A stretch of DNA of 32,433 nt from assembly GCF_029076845.1 (NCBI RefSeq), contig NZ_JARESE010000059.1, positions 1 through 32,433 on the forward strand, given 5' to 3'. This DNA is from Novosphingobium album (ex Liu et al. 2023). GTDB lineage: Bacteria > Pseudomonadota > Alphaproteobacteria > Sphingomonadales > Sphingomonadaceae. This document shows, piece after piece, positions 1-11,892 of this stretch. The position numbers and the translations under genes are program-made. Numbering within the stretch: position 1 is the first letter of the stretch; every line of letters begins with the position of its first letter. The notes beneath the pieces were generated by a model that was given only the letters and a program-made list of their open reading frames with translations, was not told where the DNA came from and did not search any database.

Positions 1-34
1 GGCCTCCCATCGGAATGGTCTTCTGTGGGAGGCC
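1..34. terminator. Inverted repeat, possible terminator of an upstream gene
   Basis: GGCCTCCCA at 1-9 is the exact reverse complement of TGGGAGGCC at 26-34, giving a 9-bp GC-rich stem with a 16-base loop. No T-tract follows on the plus strand. The window begins inside this structure, so it may be longer. It could be the terminator of a gene to the left or simply a chromosomal inverted repeat. The rest of 35-139 shows no recognisable element. Confidence 0.3.
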
Positions 35-139
35 GGGCGGGGGCGTGGGCCGGTGCCGCAACTGAAATGCGCTCTTGCGCGCATTTCCCTCGATCACCCA
101 TAGCAGCGACTGTCATATTCGCCGGGCATAGGGTGGCCC

Positions 140-1378
140 ATGCTTCGAATCCTCGCGCTGCTGCTCGCGGCACTGGCTGCCGCCATCACCCCGCCGGCGA
201 TGGCCCGGCAGGCTGCTCCGGTCGTCATCCTCGTCTCGCTGGACGGGTTTCGCGCCGACTACCTTGACCGGGGCGTCACGCCCAACCTGGCCGCGCTCGC
301 CGCCAGGGGCGTGAGCGCGGCGATGCGCCCTTCCTTCCCGTCCAAGACCTTTCCCAATCACTGGGCCATCGTCACCGGCAAAGTGCCGGACCACAACGGC
401 ATCGTCGCCAACCGGATGGAAGACCCCGCGCGGCCGGGCGAGGTCTTCACCATGGCCAGCGACGATCCGTTCTGGTGGAACGAGGCCGCGCCGGTCTGGG
501 TCGATGCCGAAAAGGCCGGCATCCGCACCGCGACGATGTTCTGGCCGGGCTCCAACGTCGCCTGGGGCGGCACGCGCGGAACGGGCGAACACGCGGCCAT
601 CGCCGGCGGCACGCGCCCTCGCGACTGGCAGCAGTTCAACGGCGCGGTCACGCCGGAACAGCGCGTCAACGCCGTGCTCGACTGGCTGCGCCGGCCCGCC
701 ACGATCCGCCCGCGCTTCGTGACGCTCTATTTCGACACGGTCGATACGGCAGGCCATACCTTCGGCCCCGACGATCCGCGCACCACCGCCGCGCTGGCCG
801 AGGCTGACGGCGCCGTCGGCGCGCTGGTGAAGGGCCTGCGCGATCTGCGCCAGCCCGCCGATCTGGTGATCGTCGCCGATCACGGCATGGCCGGGGTATC
901 GAGCGAACGGACGATCGCGCTGGACCGGATCGCCGATCCCGCGCTCTATCGCATCGTCGAAAGCGGGCCTTACGCCAGCCTCGTTCCCACCCCCGGCAGC
1001 GAAGCGGCGCTGGACGCGCGGCTGCTTGCCCCGCACCCGCACATGCAGTGCTGGCGCCGGCAGGATATTCCCGCGCGGCTGCGCTATGGCCCCAATCCGC
1101 GCATTCCGCCGCGGCTCTGCCTGGCCGAGATCGGCTGGCAGATCGTGCCGACGCCCCCCACCGAGCCCTCATCCGGCGGCGCGCACGGGTATGACAATGC
1201 CGCGCCCGAGATGGCCGCGCTGTTCATTGCCAGCGGCCCGCGGATCGCGCGCGGTGGACGGCTGCCATCGTTCGACAATGTCGCTGTCGCGGCCCTGCTG
1301 CGCGATCTGCTCGGCCTCCCCCCGGCCCCGGACAGCGATGGCGACGATACTCCGTTCCGCAAGGTGCTGCGCCGCTGA
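140..1378 (+). CDS. Secreted type I phosphodiesterase / nucleotide pyrophosphatase (NPP-like, alkaline phosphatase superfamily)
   Basis: A 412-residue enzyme with an N-terminal signal peptide (about residues 1-22, ending PPAMA), so it is probably periplasmic. The metal-binding motif LDGF is at Asp35, the nucleophile motif SKTFPNH puts the catalytic Thr at 70, DTAGH gives Asp202 and His206, ADHG gives Asp247 and His248, and AHGYD gives His349. This is the full two-metal set expected of the ectonucleotide pyrophosphatase/phosphodiesterase family, which hydrolyses phosphodiester or pyrophosphate bonds in nucleotides or phospholipid head groups. The exact substrate cannot be read from the sequence. 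The ATG at 140 is chosen because the signal peptide begins there. The next gene starts 66 bases downstream. Confidence 0.88.
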   Translation: MLRILALLLAALAAAITPPAMARQAAPVVILVSLDGFRADYLDRGVTPNLAALAARGVSAAMRPSFPSKTFPNHWAIVTGKVPDHNGIVANRMEDPARPGEVFTMASDDPFWWNEAAPVWVDAEKAGIRTATMFWPGSNVAWGGTRGTGEHAAIAGGTRPRDWQQFNGAVTPEQRVNAVLDWLRRPATIRPRFVTLYFDTVDTAGHTFGPDDPRTTAALAEADGAVGALVKGLRDLRQPADLVIVADHGMAGVSSERTIALDRIADPALYRIVESGPYASLVPTPGSEAALDARLLAPHPHMQCWRRQDIPARLRYGPNPRIPPRLCLAEIGWQIVPTPPTEPSSGGAHGYDNAAPEMAALFIASGPRIARGGRLPSFDNVAVAALLRDLLGLPPAPDSDGDDTPFRKVLRR

Positions 1379-1444
1379 CCCGGCGCGGCATCCCGCCCCG
1401 ATTGCCGGATGGACCGCCGGGCCACGGCGCGGTATAGCGGCGGC

Positions 1445-1756
1445 ATGATCCGGCGCGTGCTCACTCTCCTGCTGGTCGTATGCCTGACGCTGCCCGCTCT
1501 CGCGATGAGCGGGCACGGCATGGCCATGCCCGCGCCGCGCGCCCCGGCCGTGCACGCGATGGGCCATGACGCCGGCCACCGGCCGACCATGCCGCAGGCC
1601 GAGCGCAAGGACTGCATCGGCTGCGTCACCCCGCTGCGGGCCGAGCCGGCCCTGTCCGACAGTGCCGATCTTTCCGGCGCGCGCTATCGCTTCGGCGACG
1701 ACCGCCGCTTCGTGGCTGCCCTCGCCGCGCCCGAGACGCCCCCTCCCCGCGCCTGA
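1445..1756 (+). CDS. Small secreted His/Met-rich protein with a CxxC motif, DUF2946-like
   Basis: A 103-residue protein beginning with a clear signal peptide (about 1-20, ending LPALA). The frame is open further upstream, but the ATG at 1445 puts the signal peptide first. The mature part is rich in His and Met (HGMAM, HAMGHDAGH) and carries CIGC at Cys57-Cys60, followed by a Pro-rich tail PETPPPRA. This layout resembles small proteins of the DUF2946 type that often sit near copper genes; that assignment is by pattern only. A protein of similar plan is encoded in the copper island at 22527-22883. It precedes the His/Met-rich outer-membrane protein gene by 60 bases and is probably co-transcribed with it. 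Copper or other metal binding is inferred. Confidence 0.65.
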   Translation: MIRRVLTLLLVVCLTLPALAMSGHGMAMPAPRAPAVHAMGHDAGHRPTMPQAERKDCIGCVTPLRAEPALSDSADLSGARYRFGDDRRFVAALAAPETPPPRA

Positions 1757-1816
1757 AAGCCGCGAGCCGGCGCGAATGCCCGCGCCTCGTTCTCCAGGAC
1801 TTTCAGGATTACAGCA

Positions 1817-3139
1817 ATGAACCGCATATGGATTGCGGCGCTCGCCAGCGCCGCCGCTATCACGACTCCCGCGTTCGCGCAGGACATGGCGCATGACCAT
1901 GCCCACATGGACCCCGCGCCCGCCGCCGCCCCGCCCATGGATCATTCAGGCATGGATCACGGCGCCATGGCCGACATGGCCATGCCTTCCCGGCAAGGGC
2001 CGGAAAACCCCGTTCCCGCCGCCGGATCAGGCACGTCGCGGCTCCCCGCGAACGAAGGCCCGATGCGCGGCTTGCATGTCATGGCCGGGAACTGGATGCT
2101 GATGGCGCACGGCTATGTCTCGGGCCAGTATACCGACCATTCGGGGCCGCGCGGCGATGACAATGCCTATATCACCTCGATGGCGATGCTCACCGCCGAG
2201 CGCGAGACCGGCTTCGGCCGGGTCCAGCTCCGCTCGATGCTGAGCCTTGAGCCGGCGATGCAGGCGCGCGGCTATCCCAACCTCTTCGCCACGGGCGAGA
2301 CGGCGGGCGGCGTGGCGCTGGTCGATCGCCAGCACCCGCACGACCTGTTCATGGAACTGGCCGCCCGCGTCGATTTCGACATCGCGCCCGATACGCGCCT
2401 GTTCCTCTATGGCGGCCCGGTGGGCGAGCCGGCGCTGGGGCCCAGTGCTTTCGTCATGCGCGCCTCGTCCGGCTACAACCCGGAGCCGCCGATCGCGCAT
2501 CACTGGTTCGATTCGACGCATATCACTTACGGCGTCGTCACCGCCGGACTCGCCTCGTCGCGCTGGCAGATCGAGGGTTCCGCCTTTCGCGGCGCCGAGC
2601 CGGACGAGCACCGCTGGAATATCGAGACGCCCAAGCTCGATTCCTGGTCGGTGCGCGCCACCTTCCATCCCGGCCCGCAATGGGCCTTGCAGGCCAGCTA
2701 TGGCCAGATCCACGAGCCCGAAACGCTCCATCCCGGTGAGGACGAGCACCGCTTCACCGCATCGGCGCATTATGCCGACGGCAAGGGGTTCACGGCCATG
2801 GCCGGGTTCAGCGCCAAGGACCGGGTGCCGGGCAGGACGCTGACCGCGTGGCTGGGCGAGGCGAACTGGAACCTCGACGCGCACAACACCCTGTTCGGCC
2901 GGATCGAGAACGTCGCCAACGACGAGCTGTTTCCCGATCATCACGACCCGCTGCACGATCGCGCCTTCCGCGTGACCAAGCTCCAGGCAGGTTATGCCCG
3001 GCGGATCGCGCTCGATCCGTTCGAGCTGGCGCTGGGCGGATCGCTGGCCACGTTCGCCAAGCCCGACGCGCTCGATGCCGCTTACGGCAGCAACCCGTGG
3101 GGCTACACGCTCTTCGCGCGGCTTTCGCTCGGCAGCTAG
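1817..3139 (+). CDS. Predicted outer-membrane beta-barrel protein with His/Met-rich N-terminus
   Basis: A 440-residue protein with a signal peptide (about 1-21, ending TPAFA). Residues 22-60 are dense in His, Met and Asp (HDHAHMD, MDHSGMDHGAM, MADMAM), as in periplasmic copper-binding segments. The remainder has alternating hydrophobic and aromatic stretches, a conserved-looking LVDRQHPHDLFMEL segment and a C-terminus ending in FARLSLGS, consistent with a barrel inserted in the outer membrane. I recognise the general type, often seen beside copper genes in sphingomonads, but not a characterised function. Its TAG stop overlaps the TAG stop of the convergent lipoprotein gene through a shared CTAG at 3136-3139. 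The neighbouring small CxxC protein suggests a two-gene metal-related unit on the core chromosome. Confidence 0.6.
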   Translation: MNRIWIAALASAAAITTPAFAQDMAHDHAHMDPAPAAAPPMDHSGMDHGAMADMAMPSRQGPENPVPAAGSGTSRLPANEGPMRGLHVMAGNWMLMAHGYVSGQYTDHSGPRGDDNAYITSMAMLTAERETGFGRVQLRSMLSLEPAMQARGYPNLFATGETAGGVALVDRQHPHDLFMELAARVDFDIAPDTRLFLYGGPVGEPALGPSAFVMRASSGYNPEPPIAHHWFDSTHITYGVVTAGLASSRWQIEGSAFRGAEPDEHRWNIETPKLDSWSVRATFHPGPQWALQASYGQIHEPETLHPGEDEHRFTASAHYADGKGFTAMAGFSAKDRVPGRTLTAWLGEANWNLDAHNTLFGRIENVANDELFPDHHDPLHDRAFRVTKLQAGYARRIALDPFELALGGSLATFAKPDALDAAYGSNPWGYTLFARLSLGS

Positions 3140-3635
3140 GGCGTGCAGCGCACCATGCCGCGCGCCTCGAACGCGATGCGTTCCTGCGCGTCATGGATGA
3201 CGAAGCGGCTCGGCCAACTGCTGCCGGCCGGGCCTTCGGTCCCGCCGGGGCCGGCCTGCGCGGCCAGTTCGATCCAGCTGTCGAGCCCCACGTAAGTCGA
3301 TCGCGCGCCGGCGGGGAGCTCCGCGCTTCCCGCCTTGGCCGCGACCGGGCGCAGCTTTCCCTCGACCTTGAGGTAGCCCCGGTCATCCTGCGTCACGAAC
3401 AGGGGATCGGCGGCGGGATCGGTGCCGGGGCGGAAACTGCACCCCGCGCGGCCCAGATCGAAGCGGACGATATCGGCGCGCGTGATCGGCTGGGGCAGGA
3501 TCGGACGGAAAGGCGTCTGGTTCATCCGTTCGACCATGGCGATATCGCGATCGTCGTCCCGCGATTTCTCGACGGGGCTCTCGCCGCAGCCCGCGAGCAG
3601 CGCGAGGCTCAGCAGGGCCCATACCAGTCTTCTCA

Positions 3636-3639
<4 letters not shown>
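3136..3639 (-). CDS. Putative lipoprotein of unknown function
   Basis: A 167-residue protein with a lipoprotein signal peptide: a hydrophobic run and the lipobox LLAG followed by Cys18. No domain is recognised in the rest. Two further Cys residues flank the mature domain (in RAGCSF and at the C-terminal MVRCTP) and could form a disulfide. It directly follows mutL: a GTG start at 3639 overlaps the mutL stop as GTGA, and an ATG at 3636 overlaps it by one base. Either start is plausible, so translation is probably coupled to mutL. There is no sign that it functions in mismatch repair. Confidence 0.7.
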
Positions 3640-6697
<3,058 letters not shown>

Positions 6698-6766
6698 GAT
6701 TTTCGAGTCGGCGTGGGGCTCGTCCCTGACCGCAAGGACGCCGCGCAAGAGTGGAGAGTTCAGCGC

Positions 6767-7657
6767 ATGGCGCCGCCTGCGAACCGGCGCTCCGGCTATT
6801 CCCGCAGGGCGCAGTACAGCACGTTCTTCAGCTATGCCGCCGGGGTGCTCGGCGCGCTGCTGGGCCTGATGCTGCTGATCGCCTCGATCGTGAACCCCGG
6901 CCTGTTTTCCGGCCTGAGGGGCATCGCCGCCGACGCCGCCGAGCCCGCCAGCGCGGCCACGGCGGGCGGCAGGGCCGTGAGCAAGGGCTTCTTCGAAAGC
7001 ATCGCCGGCTTCTTCGAGACCGGCAGCCGCCAGGCCAAGCTCAAGCGCGAGTTGGCCGAAGCGAAAGTGCGGCTGGCCGAAGCCGATGCCGTGGCGGCGG
7101 AAAACCGGCGGCTCAAGCACTTGCTGGGCCTGGCCGAGCGCGATCCGCGCCCGGTGGCGGTCACCCGGCTGACCAGCTCGACATCGGCCAGCGCGCGCCG
7201 CTTCGCCACCCTGGGCGCGGGGCGCGACAGGGGCGTGGCCAAGGGGATGCCGGTGCGATCGACCATGGGGCTGGTCGGCCGCGTGCTTGAAGTCAACGGA
7301 TCAACCGCGCGCGTGCTGCTCGTCACCGATACCGAAAGCCTCGTGCCGGTACGCCGCGCGAAGGACGGCGTACCCGCTTTCGCGCAGGGGCTGGGCGATG
7401 GCACGATCCAGATCCGGCTGATCAACCTGGGCGTGAACCCGCTGAAGCCCGGCGATGTCTTCGTGACATCGGGTTCGGGCGGGCTCTACCGGCCGGGCAC
7501 GCCGCTCGCGGTCGTCTGGAAAGTGACGCACGACGGCGCGATCGCGCGCGTGCTGAGCAATCCTTCGGACAGCGATTACGTCATCGTCGAGCCGGTCTGG
7601 GCGCCCGAGCCGCCCAGCGTGCCGGTGCCGCCGCCCGAAGAGCCTGCCGCGAAATGA
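6767..7657 (+). CDS. mreC: Rod shape-determining protein MreC
   Basis: A 296-residue bitopic membrane protein of the elongasome. It has a short basic cytoplasmic tail, one transmembrane segment (about 22-43), a coiled-coil region (about 85-115, KLKRELAEAKVRLAEADAVAAENRRLKHLLGL) and a periplasmic double beta-barrel domain with GLVGRVLEV and VTSGSGGLYRPGTPLAVV. The C-terminus is Pro-rich. A GTG at 6713 would add 18 residues, but GGAGAG at 6753-6758 lies eight bases before the ATG at 6767, so that start is preferred. It follows mreB by 69 bases and links PBP2 and RodA to MreB. Confidence 0.95.
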   Translation: MAPPANRRSGYSRRAQYSTFFSYAAGVLGALLGLMLLIASIVNPGLFSGLRGIAADAAEPASAATAGGRAVSKGFFESIAGFFETGSRQAKLKRELAEAKVRLAEADAVAAENRRLKHLLGLAERDPRPVAVTRLTSSTSASARRFATLGAGRDRGVAKGMPVRSTMGLVGRVLEVNGSTARVLLVTDTESLVPVRRAKDGVPAFAQGLGDGTIQIRLINLGVNPLKPGDVFVTSGSGGLYRPGTPLAVVWKVTHDGAIARVLSNPSDSDYVIVEPVWAPEPPSVPVPPPEEPAAK

Positions 7658-7670
7658 TCCGGGCCGCGAC

Positions 7671-8231
7671 ATGAAAGGGAAGGTGCTGTCCTTCTTCCAC
7701 GGCGAAGGCGCGCCGCGCAAGCGCATCAACCGCGCGCCCTCGACCATGCTGGCGCGCGGCCTGCCCTGGGTGAGCGTCATGCTCGCCTCGCTGCTGCCCG
7801 GCTGGGCGCTGATCGCCTCAGCGCCGGTGATGCCGCCGTTCGGCTTCCTCGTCTATGTCGGCTGGCGCCAGCTTCGGCCCGGCCTGCTGCCGGTCTGGGC
7901 GGGCCTGCCGCTGGGCCTGTTCGACGATCTCTATTCCGGCCAGCCCTTCGGCGCGGCGATCATGCTCTGGTCCGCCGCGACGATCGTGCTCGACGTGATC
8001 GAGGCGCGCTTGCCTTGGCGCAATTTCTTCACCGAATGGCTGGTGGCGATGGGGCTGATCGTCGCGTATATCATTCTCGGCGTAGCGCTGGCGAACCTGT
8101 CCGGCGCGGCCACACCCTTTCGAGTCATCGTGCCGCAGATCGTCTTTTCCATCCTGTCCTATCCGCTTGTCGGCCGTTTCGTCGCCGCCGCGGACCGTTT
8201 CCGGCTGATACCCTTCAAGGAGATCCGATGA
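7671..8231 (+). CDS. mreD: Rod shape-determining protein MreD
   Basis: A 186-residue integral membrane protein with about five hydrophobic segments. Its N-terminal cytoplasmic tail is longer than usual (about 30 residues, basic). Features such as LGLFDDLYSGQPFGAAIMLWSAA match the conserved MreD core. The gene begins 13 bases after mreC, and its stop overlaps the start of mrdA as ATGA at 8228-8231, so it is part of the same translationally coupled operon. Confidence 0.92.
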   Translation: MKGKVLSFFHGEGAPRKRINRAPSTMLARGLPWVSVMLASLLPGWALIASAPVMPPFGFLVYVGWRQLRPGLLPVWAGLPLGLFDDLYSGQPFGAAIMLWSAATIVLDVIEARLPWRNFFTEWLVAMGLIVAYIILGVALANLSGAATPFRVIVPQIVFSILSYPLVGRFVAAADRFRLIPFKEIR

Positions 8232-10339
8232 AGCTGCTGGGCAATCGCCATGTCAGCATGGCGACGCTGCGCAACAGCTTCGATCGGCGCAGTGTCGTCA
8301 TCGGCGGGTTGCAGGCGGGGATCGGCGTGCTGCTGGCCGTCCGGCTCGGCTATCTGGCCGTGGCGCAGAACGAGAAATACCAGCTTGAGGCGGAAAGCAA
8401 CCGCGTCAACCTCTCGCTGATCCCGCCGCGCCGGGGCTGGATCCTGGACCGCAACGGCGCCCCGCTCGCGTCCAACCGCGCCGACTTCCGCGTCGACGTG
8501 ATCCCTGAGCGGATGGACGACAGCGCGACCACCATCGCCGAGCTGGGCAGCCTGCTCAAGCTCACCGCCGTCGACATTCGCGACCTTGAGGACAAGATCG
8601 AGAAATCGCACGGCTTCGCGCCGGTGGAAGTCGCCTCCGGGCTCGACTGGGACCGTTTCGCCGCCGTCAGCGTGCGCCTGCCCGATATGCCCGGCGTCGT
8701 CACCCAGCGCGGCTTTTCGCGGTTCTATCCGCTGGGCTGCGCGGTGGGCCACCTGGTCGGCTACGTCGGCGCCGCCTCGGCCGAGGAATACCAGGAAGAG
8801 CGCGACCCGATCCTGGTGACGCCGGGTTACAAGGTGGGCAAGGACGGGCTGGAGAAGATCTACGAACAGCGCCTGCGCGGCAAGCCCGGCGCCCGGCGCG
8901 TGGAAGTGACCGCCGGCGGACGCATCGTGCGCGATCTCGAAACGCGCGAGGATGTGCCGGGCCTGCCGATCAAGCTGACCATCGACAGCCGGCTGCAGGA
9001 CTATGCCGCGCGGCGGATCGGCCCGGAATCGGGCGCGGTGGTGGTGATGGATTGCCAGAACGGCGACATCATGGCGATGGCCTCGATGCCCAGCTTCGAT
9101 CCCAACAGCTTTTCCGACGGCATCGGCCGCATCGAATGGAAGATGCTGTCCGACGACGATCACGTCCCCTTGCGCAACAAGGTGCTGCGCGGCCTCTATC
9201 CGCCGGGCTCCACGGTCAAGCCGATGGTCGCGCTCGCCTTTCTGGAGGCGGGGCTCGATCCCGAGGAATCCACGGTCTGCAACGGCGGGCTGCGCGTGGG
9301 CAACCGCGTGTTCCACTGCTGGAACCACCGGGGCCACGGCAGCGTCAACATGGCCAAGGGCATCTACCAGAGCTGCGACGTCTATTTCTATCACTTCGCC
9401 CAGAAGATCGGGATGGACCGGATCGCGGCGATGGCCCGCCGGCTCGGGCTGGGCCAGGAATTCGAACTGCCGGTGGTCGGCCAGTCCTATGGCACCGTGC
9501 CCGATCCCGCCTGGAAGCAGCGCAAATACGGCAAGGAATGGGCCGTTTTCGATACGGTCAACGCCACGATCGGCCAGGGCTACTTCCTGGTGAACCCGTT
9601 GCAGCAGGCGGTCATGGCCTCGCGCATCGCCAGCGGGCGCGTGCTGATGCCGCGCCTGCTCTATAGCGACAAGCCGTCGAACGCACCCTCGCTCGGCATC
9701 CCGCAGGAACACCTGGACTATGTCCACCAGGCCATGTCCGACGTGGTCAATGGCCCCGGCACCGCGCATCGGGCCGCACTGCCGATCGAGAACATCAAGC
9801 TGGCGGGCAAGACCGGCACCGCCCAGGTCGTCAGCCTCAATGTCGGCAGCGGCAAGGGCGGCTTGTGGAAGCACCGCGATCACGGCCACTTCATCTGCTT
9901 CGCCCCGTTCGACAAGCCGCGCTATGCCTGCGCGGTGCTGATCGAGCATGGCGGCGGATCGGGCGCGGCCTATCCGATCGCGCGCGATGTCATGACTTAC
10001 CTCTGGGCCCCGGACAAGGCGCTGGAGATGCTGCACGGCTTCGAAAAGGACTGGGGTGGTACCGCGCAGCAGCGCCTCGAAGCCCGCTACCGCACGTATG
10101 CCGCGCAATATGGCGACAGCGCGCCCAAGGTCTCGCCCGACGAGGAAACCGAGAAAGTGCGCGAGGCCGAGGATACGCAGGAGCAATCCCAGCCCATGGT
10201 GCACGACGCGCAGCCCCCGCCACCCGAGCCGGTGGCGCCCCCCGAGGCTGAGCCGCAGCCCGCCGCCCCCACCCCGGCCACGGGCTCCGCACCGTTCATT
10301 CCCCTGACCCCGCCACCCGGCACGGGAGGCGGGCAATGA
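8228..10339 (+). CDS. mrdA: Penicillin-binding protein 2, elongation transpeptidase
   Basis: A 703-residue class B PBP that cross-links lateral-wall peptidoglycan together with RodA. It has one N-terminal transmembrane helix (about 25-45), a pedestal domain beginning RRGWILDRNGAPLA, and a transpeptidase domain with STVK (nucleophile Ser328, Lys331), SCD at 382-384 as the SxN-type motif, and KTG at 528-530. The last about 70 residues form a Pro/Glu-rich tail beyond the catalytic domain. The frame is open from 8015, inside mreD, but the ATG at 8228 overlaps the mreD stop (ATGA) and gives the standard N-terminus. Its own stop overlaps the rodA start as ATGA. Confidence 0.96.
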   Translation: MKLLGNRHVSMATLRNSFDRRSVVIGGLQAGIGVLLAVRLGYLAVAQNEKYQLEAESNRVNLSLIPPRRGWILDRNGAPLASNRADFRVDVIPERMDDSATTIAELGSLLKLTAVDIRDLEDKIEKSHGFAPVEVASGLDWDRFAAVSVRLPDMPGVVTQRGFSRFYPLGCAVGHLVGYVGAASAEEYQEERDPILVTPGYKVGKDGLEKIYEQRLRGKPGARRVEVTAGGRIVRDLETREDVPGLPIKLTIDSRLQDYAARRIGPESGAVVVMDCQNGDIMAMASMPSFDPNSFSDGIGRIEWKMLSDDDHVPLRNKVLRGLYPPGSTVKPMVALAFLEAGLDPEESTVCNGGLRVGNRVFHCWNHRGHGSVNMAKGIYQSCDVYFYHFAQKIGMDRIAAMARRLGLGQEFELPVVGQSYGTVPDPAWKQRKYGKEWAVFDTVNATIGQGYFLVNPLQQAVMASRIASGRVLMPRLLYSDKPSNAPSLGIPQEHLDYVHQAMSDVVNGPGTAHRAALPIENIKLAGKTGTAQVVSLNVGSGKGGLWKHRDHGHFICFAPFDKPRYACAVLIEHGGGSGAAYPIARDVMTYLWAPDKALEMLHGFEKDWGGTAQQRLEARYRTYAAQYGDSAPKVSPDEETEKVREAEDTQEQSQPMVHDAQPPPPEPVAPPEAEPQPAAPTPATGSAPFIPLTPPPGTGGGQ

Positions 10340-11448
10340 GCCGCTTCATGGTTCCCGATACCATCGCCCGCCAGCCCTGGCAGGTGCTCATCCCGCTCTC
10401 GGCACTGGTCGCGCTGGGCGCGGCCGTGCTCTATTCGGCCGCCGGCGGCAGCTTCACGCCTTATTCCGCATCGCACATCTATCGCTTCATCTTCTTCCTG
10501 GGGATGGCGATCGTCCTGTCGCGGTTGCCGCGCGAGTTCTATCGCTGGGCCGCTTACCCGGCCTATGGCGGCGTCGTGCTGCTGCTGGTCTTCGTCGAAC
10601 TGCTTGGCGCGGTGGGTGGCGGCAGCCAACGCTGGCTCGATCTGGGGTTCATGACGCTCCAGCCATCGGAACTGATGAAGCCGGCGATCATCCTGGTGCT
10701 GGCCCGCTTCTACGAAACGCTGCCGGCGGCCATGACGGCAAGCTGGCGCGGGCTGGTGCCGGCGGCGATGCTGATCGGGCTGCCCGCCGGCCTGGTCATC
10801 CTGCAACCCGATCTCGGCACCGCGCTGGCGATCTGCTTCGGCGGCGTGGTCATCATGTTCCTCGCCGGCCTGCCGCTCTACTGGTTCGTGGGGGCGGGCC
10901 TGGGCGGCGCGATCGTGGCGCCGATCGCCTTCTTCACCCTGCTCCACGATTACCAGCGCAACCGCGTGCTGACTTTCCTGGACCCGGAAAGCGATCCGCT
11001 GGGCACCGGCTACCACATCACCCAGTCGAAGATCGCGATCGGATCGGGCGGCCTGTTCGGCAAGGGCTTCGGCAACGGTTCGCAAAGCCATCTGGAATAC
11101 CTGCCCGAATCGCACACCGATTTCGTCTTCGCCACGATGGCGGAGGAATGGGGCATGGTCGGTGGGCTGTTCGTGCTGTGCGTCTTCGCGATCGTGCTGA
11201 CCTGGGGCCTGCGCGTGGCGCGCGCCAGCCCGGACCGCTTCTCCTCGCTGCTCGCCGCCGGCATGAACGCGACGATCTTCTTCTATGTCGCGATCAACCT
11301 GATGATGGTGATGGGCCTGGCCCCGGTGGTGGGCATTCCGTTGCCTTTCATGAGCCACGGCGGCTCCTCGATGATGACCAACATGATCTGCATCGGCACC
11401 CTGATGGCCATAGACCGCTGGCGCGCCCGGCCCAGTCGCCTGGGCTGA
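10336..11448 (+). CDS. rodA: Peptidoglycan glycosyltransferase RodA (SEDS family)
   Basis: A 370-residue SEDS protein with about ten transmembrane segments. It polymerises lipid II into glycan strands as the partner of PBP2. Conserved SEDS stretches seen are RWLDLGFMTLQPSELMKP, QPDLGTALAI, ESHTDFVFATMAEEWG and a C-terminal GIPLPFMSHGGSS. The ATG at 10336 overlaps the stop of mrdA. It ends the mre operon; about 100 bases separate it from the tRNA gene, and no clear terminator hairpin is seen there. Confidence 0.96.
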   Translation: MSRFMVPDTIARQPWQVLIPLSALVALGAAVLYSAAGGSFTPYSASHIYRFIFFLGMAIVLSRLPREFYRWAAYPAYGGVVLLLVFVELLGAVGGGSQRWLDLGFMTLQPSELMKPAIILVLARFYETLPAAMTASWRGLVPAAMLIGLPAGLVILQPDLGTALAICFGGVVIMFLAGLPLYWFVGAGLGGAIVAPIAFFTLLHDYQRNRVLTFLDPESDPLGTGYHITQSKIAIGSGGLFGKGFGNGSQSHLEYLPESHTDFVFATMAEEWGMVGGLFVLCVFAIVLTWGLRVARASPDRFSSLLAAGMNATIFFYVAINLMMVMGLAPVVGIPLPFMSHGGSSMMTNMICIGTLMAIDRWRARPSRLG

Positions 11449-11552
11449 AAAAGAACACAAATTTCCCCCTTCCCAACCCCCGAACAATCGCTATACGGGC
11501 CCCTCCTTCGCCGAATCGGCAAGGTCGCAAGGCCGGGCAGGATGGCAAGTGT

Positions 11553-11628
<76 letters not shown>

Positions 11629-11892
11629 AATTTCCAAATACTTACAGATAGTTAGACTATCTCCGGGATTGGGAATTCCATCCTCTTGAGTGGCTAGGTA
11701 GCTCTCTAGGTAGCGCGCTCCTGGAAACAGATTTTCTGAGCGAAAGTGCAAGAGAGCCGTAACGCTGGTTGTTTTCCGGCCCAGATCAAGCTCGCTTTCC
11801 AAGGCTGGCACGAATCGGCATTCTCAAAGTCGTCAGGCCTGCGGCTTATATTTGAGTTCCGCGATCCCATCCCTGCGGTACGAGGTGACCAA
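11629..11892. other. Left end of the island, noncoding
   Basis: These 264 bases between the tRNA and trxC contain no convincing gene. The only structure is the double CTAGGTAGC repeat at 11693-11714, annotated separately. A ribosome-binding site (GAGGTG, 11882-11887) at the far right belongs to trxC. The promoter of trxC should be here but is not obvious. Confidence 0.5.
11693..11714. repeat. Double CTAGGTAGC repeat, copy 1 (candidate recombinase arm site)
   Basis: Two copies of CTAGGTAGC separated by TCT, preceded by G, make a 22-bp block. It starts 65 bases after the end of the 45-bp repeat. The same 22 bases recur at 31729-31750, again 65 bases past the second 45-bp repeat, while the sequence between is largely different. 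Short tandem repeats near a tRNA attachment core are typical of integrase arm-binding sites; that function is inferred. Confidence 0.6.

Noticed and set aside
8159..10336. A long open antisense frame (about 725 codons) opposite mrdA
   Set aside because: GC-rich codon bias of the real gene keeps the opposite frame open; the product is low-complexity with no domain, while mrdA has all catalytic motifs.
10087..11487. A 466-codon minus-strand frame opposite rodA
   Set aside because: It is a shadow of rodA and the mrdA tail; its His/Gln/Arg-rich product has no recognisable fold.
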